Source of the DNA: an uncultured Actinomycetes bacterium
GTDB taxonomy: Bacteria > Actinomycetota > Actinomycetes > S36-B12
DNA length: 16,278 nt
Direction of reading: 5' to 3'
Assembly (NCBI GenBank): GCA_913061025.1
Contig: CAJXUJ010000015.1
Location: forward strand, 1 to 16,278
Under the pieces are notes generated by a model, which was given only the letters and a program-made list of their open reading frames with translations, was not told the origin of the DNA and ran no database searches. This document shows positions 1 to 6,589 of the stretch, piece after piece (within the stretch, counting starts at the first letter, position 1; each line of letters opens with the position of its first letter). A program made the position numbers and the translations under genes.

Positions 1-51
1 CGAACTTGCGCTGTGAGTGCGCGAACTTGCGCTGTGAGTGCGCGAACTTGC
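1..51 (-). repeat. Left 21-bp-period repeat array (continues off the left edge)
   Basis: Three copies of the 10-bp core GCGAACTTGC (the first lacks its first base at the window edge) begin at positions 0, 21 and 42, an exact 21-bp period. The first two spacers are the identical 11-mer GCTGTGAGTGC. After the third core the pattern decays into the end of the dehydrogenase gene, whose stop codon is at 68-70. Read on the minus strand, the direction of that gene, the core is GCAAGTTCGC, the same core found at 6509-6581. The array is therefore in sense orientation directly downstream of its gene. The function is unknown. Spacers of 11 nt and cores of 10 nt rule out a CRISPR array. Confidence 0.85.
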
Positions 52-67
52 GATGTAGGAGCGCCAA

Positions 68-1039
68 CTAATCGCGCAGGGCCTCGGGGTTCACTGCGCT
101 GACGGGAAGCCGACCATCGAGCACATCGAGCACCGCCTGGGTCGCCTGCTCTGTCATCGCCGCGATCGATCGGTGGCTAAGCCCGGCGATGTGGGGCGAC
201 ATCAAGACCGTGGGGAAATCAAGCAGTGGCGAATCGCCGATCGGCTCGCGCTCGAAAGTGTCCAGGCCAGCACCGGCGAGGTGACCTGAGCGAATCGATT
301 CGGCCAGAGCTGCCTCATCGATGATGCCGCCTCGGGACACATTCACCACGAAGGATCCCGGCTTCATCGCAGCAAACTCGTCGGCACCGAGTAGTCCCCT
401 CGTTCCATCGGTCAACGGAGCATGCACGGTGATCGCGTCGCTGCGGGCCAACAGAGTGGGGAGGTCGACGAGCTCGGTGCCCTCGGGGGCGATCTCCAGA
501 AATGGGTCGTAGACGAGGACTTCGGTTCCGAAAGCCTGAAGCCGTCGGATTACTGCTCGACCGATCACACCGGAGCCGATCAATCCGACGGTGGCTCCGT
601 ACAGATCACTCGGGGTCAGGTCCCCGGCTCGATCCCATCGACCGTCTCGGATCGCGGCGTCGTTCTCCCCGATGCGACGCTGCAGAGTCAGGATCATGGC
701 CAGTGCGTGGTCAGCAACCGCTTCCTCATTCGCGCCAGGAGTCGTTGCGACAACCACCCCGGCCTGCGTTGCCGCCGGGACGTCGATCGCGTCCACACCA
801 ACACCGGTACGCGCGATGACTTTCAAGTTTGGGCATGCGGCGAAGACGCTCGCATCAAACGGATCCGTGCTCGCGATCACCGCCACTGCATCACCAAGGA
901 TCTCGGCGAGTTCGGCCGGCGTTCGGTTGCTGGTGCGTGGGTGGAGGCGGATGTTCAACCCGGCCTGTTCCAAGAGGGCACCCGTTGTCTCTCCATCAAC
1001 GTCATAGACCGGCCATGTCACAACAACATCGCGACTCAC
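68..1039 (-). CDS. D-2-hydroxyacid dehydrogenase (phosphoglycerate dehydrogenase-like)
   Basis: This is a 323-residue cytosolic NAD(P)-dependent dehydrogenase of the D-isomer-specific 2-hydroxyacid family, which interconverts 2-keto acids and D-2-hydroxy acids. The Rossmann fingerprint GSGVIG lies at residues 155-160, with an acidic residue (Asp178) at the end of the next strand suggesting NAD. The family's catalytic triad is present: Arg236 in NVSRGG, Glu265 in DTFEREP and His283 in SPHIAG. The length is normal for single-domain members, and the ACT domain of biosynthetic SerA is absent, so a catabolic role is more likely than serine synthesis. The start is GTG at 1039, preceded by GCGGGG as a weak ribosome site. 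It is divergent from the HpaI-type aldolase, and a minus-strand intrinsic terminator lies within its leader. The substrate cannot be read from the sequence; a keto or hydroxy acid made by the neighbouring pathway is the simplest inference. Confidence 0.9.
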   Translation of the reverse strand: MSRDVVVTWPVYDVDGETTGALLEQAGLNIRLHPRTSNRTPAELAEILGDAVAVIASTDPFDASVFAACPNLKVIARTGVGVDAIDVPAATQAGVVVATTPGANEEAVADHALAMILTLQRRIGENDAAIRDGRWDRAGDLTPSDLYGATVGLIGSGVIGRAVIRRLQAFGTEVLVYDPFLEIAPEGTELVDLPTLLARSDAITVHAPLTDGTRGLLGADEFAAMKPGSFVVNVSRGGIIDEAALAESIRSGHLAGAGLDTFEREPIGDSPLLDFPTVLMSPHIAGLSHRSIAAMTEQATQAVLDVLDGRLPVSAVNPEALRD

Positions 1040-1060
1040 GCGAAACCCCGCATTTCATAG

Positions 1061-1095
1061 AAAAAGAAAAACGCCGTAGCCTCACCCTACGGCGT
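1061..1095 (-). terminator. Intrinsic terminator on the minus strand, upstream of the hydroxyacid dehydrogenase
   Basis: A perfect 9-bp stem (1071-1079 with 1087-1095, ACGCCGTAG/CTACGGCGT) has a 7-nt loop. On the minus strand it is followed by a near-uninterrupted T tract (complement of 1061-1070, nine T in ten). This is a textbook Rho-independent terminator for leftward transcription. It lies about 22-56 nt upstream of the GTG start at 1039, so it is in the leader of that gene and not behind any minus-strand gene that ends nearby. It could end an antisense transcript coming through the aldolase gene, or act as an attenuator. In the plus direction there is no T tract. Confidence 0.85.
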
Positions 1096-1112
1096 CCAAC
1101 GAAAGGTGCGAG

Positions 1113-1892
1113 ATGCGTCCGAACCCGTGGCTAGAGGCGATTCGATCAGGAAACGTCGCCATCGGCAGTTGGATTTCCAACCCGTCAACCATCAACGCAG
1201 AGATCATGGCCGCCGCCGGATTCGACTACGTGGGAATCGACACCCAGCACGGTGCGATCGACTACTCGACCATGCTCCCCATGCTGCAAGTGCTGTCGCT
1301 GGGCTCCGCTACGCCGATTGTGCGCGTTCCATCGTGCGACTCCGGGCACATCGGCAAGGCTCTCGACGCAGGCGCGCGGGCGGTCATCGTCCCGATGGTC
1401 AACGATCGGGAAACCTGCGAGCGGGCGCTTTCCTACACCCGCTACTCCCCCGACGGAGAACGAAGTTTCGGTCCGACCCGCGCCGTTCTCGTCGAGGGCG
1501 ACGATTACTTCGACTACGCCGCCGATCAGATTTCACTGATTCCGATGATCGAAACCGCCGAGGCGATGGCAAATATTGACGACATCCTGAGTGTGCCCGG
1601 AGTCGAAGCGATCTACGTCGGACCGAACGATCTCTCTATCTCTTTGGGAATCAAGCCGAATACAGCGGATCCACGACTGGACGAAGCAATGGTCGAGATT
1701 GTCGCCGGATGCCGGCGCAACGGTGTGGTTCCTGGAGTCCACGCCAGTGCGGCACTGTGCGCGAAGCGAATCGAACAGGGATTCGGCATGGTCACCGTCA
1801 GCGCCGACGTGGTCGCGTTGCGCAAGCAGGTCGGTGAGGATCTCGCCACAGCACGCGGCACTGTTGCCGAAACGATCACCAGCACGTACTAG
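1113..1892 (+). CDS. HpcH/HpaI family aldolase (2-keto-3-deoxy acid aldolase type)
   Basis: This 259-residue class II pyruvate-type aldolase of the HpcH/HpaI family (GarL, RhmA, HpaI) cleaves 4-hydroxy-2-keto acids into pyruvate and an aldehyde with a divalent metal. The visible family residues are His46 in DTQHG (general base), Arg71 in VRVP, and metal ligands Glu147 in PMIET and Asp173 in VGPNDLS. The length is typical (about 250-265). The ATG start has AAAGG 6-7 nt upstream. Its TAG stop (1890-1892) directly abuts the lactonase stop (1893-1895) on the other strand. Context with sugar- and cyclitol-type enzymes suggests it cleaves a deoxy-keto acid derived from the pathway substrate; tartronate or malonate semialdehyde are possible products, but this is inference. 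Confidence 0.92.
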   Translation: MRPNPWLEAIRSGNVAIGSWISNPSTINAEIMAAAGFDYVGIDTQHGAIDYSTMLPMLQVLSLGSATPIVRVPSCDSGHIGKALDAGARAVIVPMVNDRETCERALSYTRYSPDGERSFGPTRAVLVEGDDYFDYAADQISLIPMIETAEAMANIDDILSVPGVEAIYVGPNDLSISLGIKPNTADPRLDEAMVEIVAGCRRNGVVPGVHASAALCAKRIEQGFGMVTVSADVVALRKQVGEDLATARGTVAETITSTY

Positions 1893-2786
1893 TCAGATCT
1901 GCACGCGACACATCGGCTCAGGCAGCCCCTGGATACCTGGATTCAGCGCCACCACCGACCCGGCATCCACCGGTCCCGGCTCGGCAGGCTGACGCCCCCC
2001 GCTGCTGATGGACGTGACAACGAGGGTTCCTAAGTCAGGACCAGCGAAGGCAGGCATCGATGGCTTGTGGACCGGAAGCTCGACCGTTCGGTCGAGCCTG
2101 CCATCGGGTGTGATGCGAACAACGGACCAGCCGTACACGCAAGCGACCCAGTAGCACCCGTCGGTGTCCACACATGCCCCGTCTGGCTTGCCGGGCAGTG
2201 GACCGAAATCGAATAGCGCGCGCTTGTTCGACGGTGTTCCGGAATCGACGTCGTAATCGAAGGCCCAGATCACCTGCTCGGATGTATCCGTCCAGTACAT
2301 CGTTCGACCATCGGGAGCGAAGGCCAATCCGTTCGAGGTCGCAACATCCTCGAGGACCGTCGAAACCGATCCATCGAGATCCACACAGAACAGGTGACCG
2401 GCGGGGAAGCCGGGATTACCGTCATTGCGTTCATCCATCGAGCCGACCCACATCCGACCGACCGGGTCTGCTCGACCATCGTTCATCCGCACGCTCTGGT
2501 TGGACTCCAGCGCTACTAACTCCGACCATTCCCCGGAGACGGCGTCGTAGTCGATCAAGCCGGCACCCATACCGATGACGAACGAATGCTCGCGTTCGGT
2601 CAGCGCCAGGCAAGCAGGGCGCCCAGGAAGCGACCAGATAGTCGGTTTCTCACTCCCCCAACGCAACGCCTGGATCGAGGAACCATCGACATCCACCCAG
2701 TAAAGAGTCGAATCCCGATCGGACCAGACCGGGGACTCACCGAGTTTGGCTCGGTGCGTTCCCAGGACCCGGACCTCGGGGGTCAC
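1893..2786 (-). CDS. SMP-30/gluconolactonase family lactonase
   Basis: This 297-residue six-bladed beta-propeller protein of the SMP-30/gluconolaconase/LRE family hydrolyses aldonolactones using one divalent metal. The metal and substrate residues fall at the family positions: Glu17 (LGESP), Asn102-Asp103 (RMNDGR), Asn152 (TSNGLA) and Asp202 (PDGACVD). The start was set at GTG 2786, because it overlaps the stop of the IolE-like gene as GTGA (4 bp). An in-frame extension to 2900 would lie inside the upstream gene and has no family resemblance. The overlap implies translational coupling in an iolE-lactonase operon. The likely job is opening a lactone formed by oxidation of a cyclic sugar or sugar acid; the exact lactone is unknown. 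Confidence 0.9.
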   Translation of the reverse strand: MTPEVRVLGTHRAKLGESPVWSDRDSTLYWVDVDGSSIQALRWGSEKPTIWSLPGRPACLALTEREHSFVIGMGAGLIDYDAVSGEWSELVALESNQSVRMNDGRADPVGRMWVGSMDERNDGNPGFPAGHLFCVDLDGSVSTVLEDVATSNGLAFAPDGRTMYWTDTSEQVIWAFDYDVDSGTPSNKRALFDFGPLPGKPDGACVDTDGCYWVACVYGWSVVRITPDGRLDRTVELPVHKPSMPAFAGPDLGTLVVTSISSGGRQPAEPGPVDAGSVVALNPGIQGLPEPMCRVQI

Positions 2787-3673
2787 AGTTCGGCAGCGAC
2801 CTTCTTCAGGAAGTCCACGCTGGCGCGCGCGTCCTCGATCGGCCCCTTGCCGGGCTCGGGATCTCCGGTGAGCGAACAGTCCTGCTCGAGCACGTACCAA
2901 CCCTGGTAGCCGCGGCCCTCGAGGTACTTGATGATGCCTGCGAGATCGACATCGCCATCGCCGGCGGGCACGAACATGCCGTCGATGGTTGCCTGACGGA
3001 ACGGCACCTCACCGGAGCGAACCTTCTCGGCCATCTCGTTGGTGAGGTCCTTGATGTGAACGTGGAGAACGCGGTCACCGGCGTCCTTGACGACCTGCAG
3101 CGGATCCACGCCCGACAAGAACAGGTGGCCGGTGTCGACGCACATGCCAACGTCGCAGGAGTTCAGCAGCCGATCAACCTGGTTCTGGCGTGAGATGGCC
3201 ATTCCCCAGTGCGGGTGCAGGGCGGTCTGCAGGCCGCGTGCCTCGGTGATGTCCTGGAAGCGACGCAGGTTGCGCAGGAAGACCTGCCACTGGTCGTCGT
3301 CCATGTCGATCTCGGTGTCGTAGCCGTCGTAGTGCGAGCGCGGCCCGAGCACCACGGTGGAGGCACCGGCGGTGGCCAGCTGATCGCTTGCCCGACCGAA
3401 GTAGTCGAGGTCGGCCTCCATGTCCTTGTCGCGGTAGAGGATCGCCGGGACGAACGCGCCAACCATCGACATGTCGTAGCCCGCGACGAAGTCCTTGAGC
3501 TCCTCGGGGTCGCTGGGCAGGAAGCCGTCGGGACCGAGTTCAGTGGCGCTGAGACCAACCTCGCGCATCTCGGACATGACGCGGGCCGGATCCATCATGT
3601 AGCCCCAGCCCACAGAGGCGTCGGCGCCCCAGGTAATCGGCGCACCGGCAACCCGGCTCAACATGTCGCTCAT
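2783..3673 (-). CDS. iolE: IolE-like inosose dehydratase (xylose-isomerase-like TIM barrel)
   Basis: This 296-residue TIM-barrel protein belongs to the sugar phosphate isomerase/epimerase superfamily. Metal-site motifs appear in order: ELGPDG near 45-50, LHPHWG (His153/His155), DTGH (Asp180, His183), HVHIKD (His206) and LEQD (Glu263). The HPH motif in place of the glutamate used by IolI-type isomerases resembles IolE. IolE dehydrates scyllo-inosose to 3D-trihydroxycyclohexane-1,2-dione, exactly the substrate of IolD, whose homologue is encoded divergently 166 bp away. The start is ATG 3673 with GAGAGGA five bases upstream; the open frame extends 22 codons further but without support. It overlaps the lactonase downstream. 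The assignment to the IolE group rests on motifs plus neighbour, and the true substrate may be another keto-cyclitol. Confidence 0.8.
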   Translation of the reverse strand: MSDMLSRVAGAPITWGADASVGWGYMMDPARVMSEMREVGLSATELGPDGFLPSDPEELKDFVAGYDMSMVGAFVPAILYRDKDMEADLDYFGRASDQLATAGASTVVLGPRSHYDGYDTEIDMDDDQWQVFLRNLRRFQDITEARGLQTALHPHWGMAISRQNQVDRLLNSCDVGMCVDTGHLFLSGVDPLQVVKDAGDRVLHVHIKDLTNEMAEKVRSGEVPFRQATIDGMFVPAGDGDVDLAGIIKYLEGRGYQGWYVLEQDCSLTGDPEPGKGPIEDARASVDFLKKVAAEL

Positions 3674-3839
3674 AGCGGTCCTCTCGAGGTTCTTGATCGA
3701 AAATTCTGGGGTTTGTCCTCTGGCGTGGAATCGTTCCAACCCCTAAGTTGGAACGTGCCAACGCGAAGCATGGCACAGTATGCCCCGACTTTCGACCCGG
3801 CAAGAACTGCCCTGCACCTGACCCATCCAGGAGGATCCT
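3674..3839. promoter_or_regulatory. Divergent iolE/iolD control region with overlapping palindromes
   Basis: The 166-bp divergent intergenic region holds a dense run of inverted repeats at 3726-3776: TGGAA-TCG-TTCCA (3726-3738); CGTTCCAAC and GTTGGAACG (3732-3740 and 3747-3755, perfect, 6-bp spacer); TTGGAACGTGCCAA (3748-3761, one mismatch, CG centre); and GTGCCA/TGGCAC (3755-3760 and 3771-3776). CG-centred near-palindromes like these are typical of LacI-family operators, and clustered copies suggest cooperative binding over two divergent promoters. The iolD start is preceded by a perfect AGGAGG (3829-3834). I did not find convincing -10/-35 pairs. Which protein binds is unknown, as no regulator gene is in the window. 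Confidence 0.6.
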
Positions 3840-5681
3840 GTGGAGACCACCCGCCTGACCATGGCCCAAGCGCTCGTCCGCTGGCTCACCGCCCAGAAGA
3901 CCGAGATCGACGGGCAGGTAGTTCCCCTCTTCCCGGGTGCTTTCGGGATCTTCGGCCACGGCAACGTGACCTCCCTGGCCGAGGCCCTCGCCGAGGTCAA
4001 GGACGAGTTCCCCACCTGGCGCGGTCACAACGAGCAGTCGATGGCGCTCAGCGCCGTCGCGTACGCCAAGGCGATGCGTCGCAAGCAGATCATGGTGGCG
4101 ACCTCCTCGGTCGGACCCGGTAGCACGAACATGGTCACCGCCGCTGGCGTGGCCATCACCAACCGTCTTCCCCTACTCCTCCTCAGCGGTGACACCTTCA
4201 CCCACCGCATCGTCGATCCCGTGCTCCAGCAGGTGGAGCAGTTCGGTGATCCGACGGTCACCGCCGCGGACACCTTTAAGCCCGTCACCCGCTTTTGGGA
4301 TCGAATCGTCAAGCCCGAGCAACTGCTCAAGTCACTCCCGCAAGCACTCGCTGTGATGCTCGATCCGGCCGAGTGCGGCCCGGCGTTTATCGCGTTGCCG
4401 CAGGACGTCCAAGCCGAGGCCTACGACTACCCCACCAAGTTCTTCGACGAGAAGGTGCACTACATCCGGCGCCCGCAGGCAGACCCGCGGGAAATTGAGT
4501 CCGCAGCAGCCACAATCGCCTCAGCCAAGAAGCCGCTTGTGATCTCTGGTGGGGGCGTTCTCTATTCGGGGGCTGCCGAGACCCTCGGCGCGATTGCCTC
4601 CAAGCGCAACATCCCGGTGGTCGAGACGTTCGCCGGGAAGGGCGCTTTCGCCGACGACGACGCTTTCTACGCCGGGTCGCTCGGAATCGCGGGCGACGCC
4701 TGCTCCAACGCGATCGCCGAAGATGCAGACGTCGTCATCGCTGTCGGCACCAAGCTTCAGGACTTCACCACCGGGTCCTGGGCACTATTCAAGGATCCGA
4801 ACGTCAAGATCGTCGCGATCAACGCAGCGCGTTGGGATGCCACCAAGCAGCAGGCCGTGGGCGTGATCGGTGACGCCGACGTCTCACTCCAGCAGATCGA
4901 TGCCGCCCTGGGCGACTACGCGGCCCCGGGCGAGTGGATCGAGCGGGCACGCTCCGAGAAGGCGAAGTGGAACGAGCACCTCGACGAGTTTGGCCGCGCG
5001 GTCAGCGATCCCCCCGCCTACAACCAGGTGATCCAGCGCGTGCACCAGATTTCCGATCCGACGGACTACGTCCTGTCTGCGGCCGGTGGCCTACCGGGCG
5101 AACTCTTCGCCGGCTGGCGCACCAAGGAACCGAACACCTTCGACTGCGAATTCGGCTTCTCGTGCATGGGTTACGAAATCGCCGGAGCCGTGGGCGCGAA
5201 GATGGCGCTGCCCGACCGAGATGTCGTCTCGTGGGTGGGTGATGGTTCCTACCTAATGATGAACAGCGACATCTACGCCAGCGTCCTGACCGGCAACAAG
5301 GTGATCTTCATCGTCTGTGACAACGAGGGCTTCGCCGTCATCAACCGACTCCAGGTGAACCAGGGCGGCGAGGAGTTCAACAACCTGCTGCGCACTACCA
5401 AGCACACGAATCTGCAGAAGGTCGACTTTGTTGCGCACGCAATGTCGATGGGTGCCAATGCCGAAAAGGTCGAGTCCCTGGATGACATTCCGGCCGCATA
5501 CGAGCGGGCGAAGGCATCGGACAAGACCTACGTCCTCGTCGTCGATGTAGCCCAGTACGAGTGGGTCGGCGGAGGCACCTGGTGGGAGGTTGGCGTTCCC
5601 GAGGTCAGCAACCGGGCCGAGGTTCGCGCCGCTCGCGCCGTCTACGAGGCAGAGTCCAAGCACCAGCGCCCCGGGGTCTAG
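3840..5681 (+). CDS. iolD: IolD-like ThDP-dependent cyclic diketone hydrolase
   Basis: This 613-residue thiamine-diphosphate enzyme of the acetolactate-synthase fold is most like 3D-(3,5/4)-trihydroxycyclohexane-1,2-dione hydrolase (IolD), which opens the six-membered ring of the inositol-derived diketone to 5-deoxyglucuronate. The N-terminus carries RLTMAQALVR and GAFGIFGHGN, characteristic of IolD. Glu65 in RGHNEQ is the ThDP-activating glutamate, and the ThDP/Mg motif GDG at 467-469 ends with Asn495 in VCDNEG. The length is close to that of known IolD proteins (about 620-640). It begins with GTG at 3840, with AGGAGG six bases upstream. It is followed after 2 bp by the SDR gene and is divergent from the iolE-like gene. 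The related cyclohexane-1,2-dione hydrolase shares the fold, so an alternative cyclic diketone is possible. Confidence 0.88.
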   Translation: METTRLTMAQALVRWLTAQKTEIDGQVVPLFPGAFGIFGHGNVTSLAEALAEVKDEFPTWRGHNEQSMALSAVAYAKAMRRKQIMVATSSVGPGSTNMVTAAGVAITNRLPLLLLSGDTFTHRIVDPVLQQVEQFGDPTVTAADTFKPVTRFWDRIVKPEQLLKSLPQALAVMLDPAECGPAFIALPQDVQAEAYDYPTKFFDEKVHYIRRPQADPREIESAAATIASAKKPLVISGGGVLYSGAAETLGAIASKRNIPVVETFAGKGAFADDDAFYAGSLGIAGDACSNAIAEDADVVIAVGTKLQDFTTGSWALFKDPNVKIVAINAARWDATKQQAVGVIGDADVSLQQIDAALGDYAAPGEWIERARSEKAKWNEHLDEFGRAVSDPPAYNQVIQRVHQISDPTDYVLSAAGGLPGELFAGWRTKEPNTFDCEFGFSCMGYEIAGAVGAKMALPDRDVVSWVGDGSYLMMNSDIYASVLTGNKVIFIVCDNEGFAVINRLQVNQGGEEFNNLLRTTKHTNLQKVDFVAHAMSMGANAEKVESLDDIPAAYERAKASDKTYVLVVDVAQYEWVGGGTWWEVGVPEVSNRAEVRAARAVYEAESKHQRPGV

Positions 5682-5683
5682 TC

Positions 5684-6487
5684 ATGGCGCTGTACCCCGA
5701 GTTCGAAGGCAAGGTCCTCGTCGCAACAGGTGGGGCGTCGCTCATTGTCGAGGCTCTGGCGCTCCAGTTCGTCGCCAACGGTGGGAAGGTCGTCCTCGGT
5801 GACTTGAACACCGACCATGCAGACGAGTTGCTCGCGGACCTCGGCGACGCTGGACGGTTCGTGAAGACCGACGTCACCTCCGATGCAGACCTCGATGCCC
5901 TGCTGCAGACCGCGGTCAATGAGTTCGGCGGAGTCAACTACGTGGTCAGCGCCCACACCACCTTCGGCTGCGGGTATCTGGACACCACCCGCGAGCAGTG
6001 GATGAACTCCCTGAACGTCAACGTCGCAAGTGCAGCGATGTTCATCGAGAAGGCCGTCCCGTTGATGCAGGAGCGAGGCAACGGTGCGGCGGTGCTCGTG
6101 ACGTCGGTGTCCGGCAAGGCGTCCCAGCCGAACCGGATCGTCTACCCGGTCACCAAAGCGGCACTGATCGGGCTGAGCCGCAACATGTCGCAGGCTCTCG
6201 CTCCATTGGGAATCAGACTCAACAGCGTCTCCCCCGGGTGGACGTGGAGCAGGAACATCGAGAAGCGCTACGGAACCCGCGAGCACGCCGACAACTTCGC
6301 CGGTGAGTTCCACGCCATTCGTCGCATGGCCGAGCCCGAGGAAATCGCGGACGCCATCTGCTACGTCTGCTCCGACGGCGCCACCTTCGTCACCGGAAGT
6401 GACTTCGCGGTGGACGGTGGCTACAGCGCCATGGGACCTGAGGCGCTCGGACAGCCATACGAGAAGTTCCCCGTCATCGACCAGTAG
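5684..6487 (+). CDS. SDR family oxidoreductase with a degenerate glycine motif
   Basis: This 267-residue short-chain dehydrogenase/reductase has the catalytic YxxxK at Tyr154-Lys158, serine at 141 or 143, and Asn111 or Asn113. The C-terminal VSPGWTWSR and FAVDGGYSAMGPE segments are characteristic of one SDR subgroup I recognise. Asp40 at the end of strand 2 favours NAD. The cofactor loop is unusual: T15-G16-G17-A18-S19 is followed by Leu20-Ile21-Val22, where TGxxxGxG requires glycine at 20 and 22. The NNAG motif is replaced by VVSAH near 87-91. The ATG lies 2 bp after the iolD stop, so the two are almost certainly co-transcribed. It may oxidise a cyclitol or sugar alcohol to feed the IolE/IolD pair. 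A longer in-frame upstream start (5561) lies within iolD and is unlikely. Confidence 0.85.
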   Translation: MALYPEFEGKVLVATGGASLIVEALALQFVANGGKVVLGDLNTDHADELLADLGDAGRFVKTDVTSDADLDALLQTAVNEFGGVNYVVSAHTTFGCGYLDTTREQWMNSLNVNVASAAMFIEKAVPLMQERGNGAAVLVTSVSGKASQPNRIVYPVTKAALIGLSRNMSQALAPLGIRLNSVSPGWTWSRNIEKRYGTREHADNFAGEFHAIRRMAEPEEIADAICYVCSDGATFVTGSDFAVDGGYSAMGPEALGQPYEKFPVIDQ

Positions 6488-6508
6488 CTCAGGACAGCAT
6501 CGCGCGGA

Positions 6509-6581
6509 GCAAGTTCGCTGTCTCAGGCTGCAAGTTCGCGCTCTGAGGCAGCAGGTTCGCGCTGTATAGCTGCAAGTTCGC
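6509..6581 (+). repeat. Right 21-bp-period repeat array, inverted relative to the left array
   Basis: Four copies of GCAAGTTCGC (the third is GCAGGTTCGC) start at 6509, 6530, 6551 and 6572, exactly 21 bp apart. The 11-bp spacers are TGTCTCAGGCT, GCTCTGAGGCA and GCTGTATAGCT. The core is the reverse complement of the GCGAACTTGC core at the left window edge. The array fills the gap between the convergent SDR and aldehyde dehydrogenase genes and is in sense orientation after the SDR stop. A run of eight G follows (6582-6589), immediately before the aldehyde dehydrogenase stop codon. Confidence 0.92.
6517..6552. terminator. Hairpin formed by neighbouring repeat spacers, possible bidirectional terminator
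   Basis: Positions 6517-6527 pair with 6542-6552 over 11 consecutive bases, counting two G-U pairs, leaving a 14-nt loop that contains a GCAAGTTCGC core. It lies between convergent genes, where a transcript-ending structure is expected. There is no T tract on either strand, so it is not a standard intrinsic terminator. RNA processing or 3'-end protection is equally possible. Confidence 0.45.
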
Positions 6582-6589
6582 GGGGGGGG

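Noticed and set aside
1..51. CRISPR array
   Set aside because: The cores are 10 bp and the spacers 11 bp, with two spacers identical. This is far below CRISPR repeat and spacer sizes, and no cas genes are present.
291..302. CGAATCGATTCG palindrome resembling the shared operator
   Set aside because: It lies inside the hydroxyacid dehydrogenase coding sequence, is explained by codons, and differs at the flanking positions from the two promoter copies.
3209..4123. Plus-strand open frame spanning the iolE gene, the intergenic region and the start of iolD
   Set aside because: It overlaps two well-supported genes and has low-complexity Arg/Gly-rich composition with no motif.
5678..6313. Minus-strand open frame opposite the SDR gene
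   Set aside because: No domain is recognisable; the SDR on the plus strand has its catalytic residues and family signatures.
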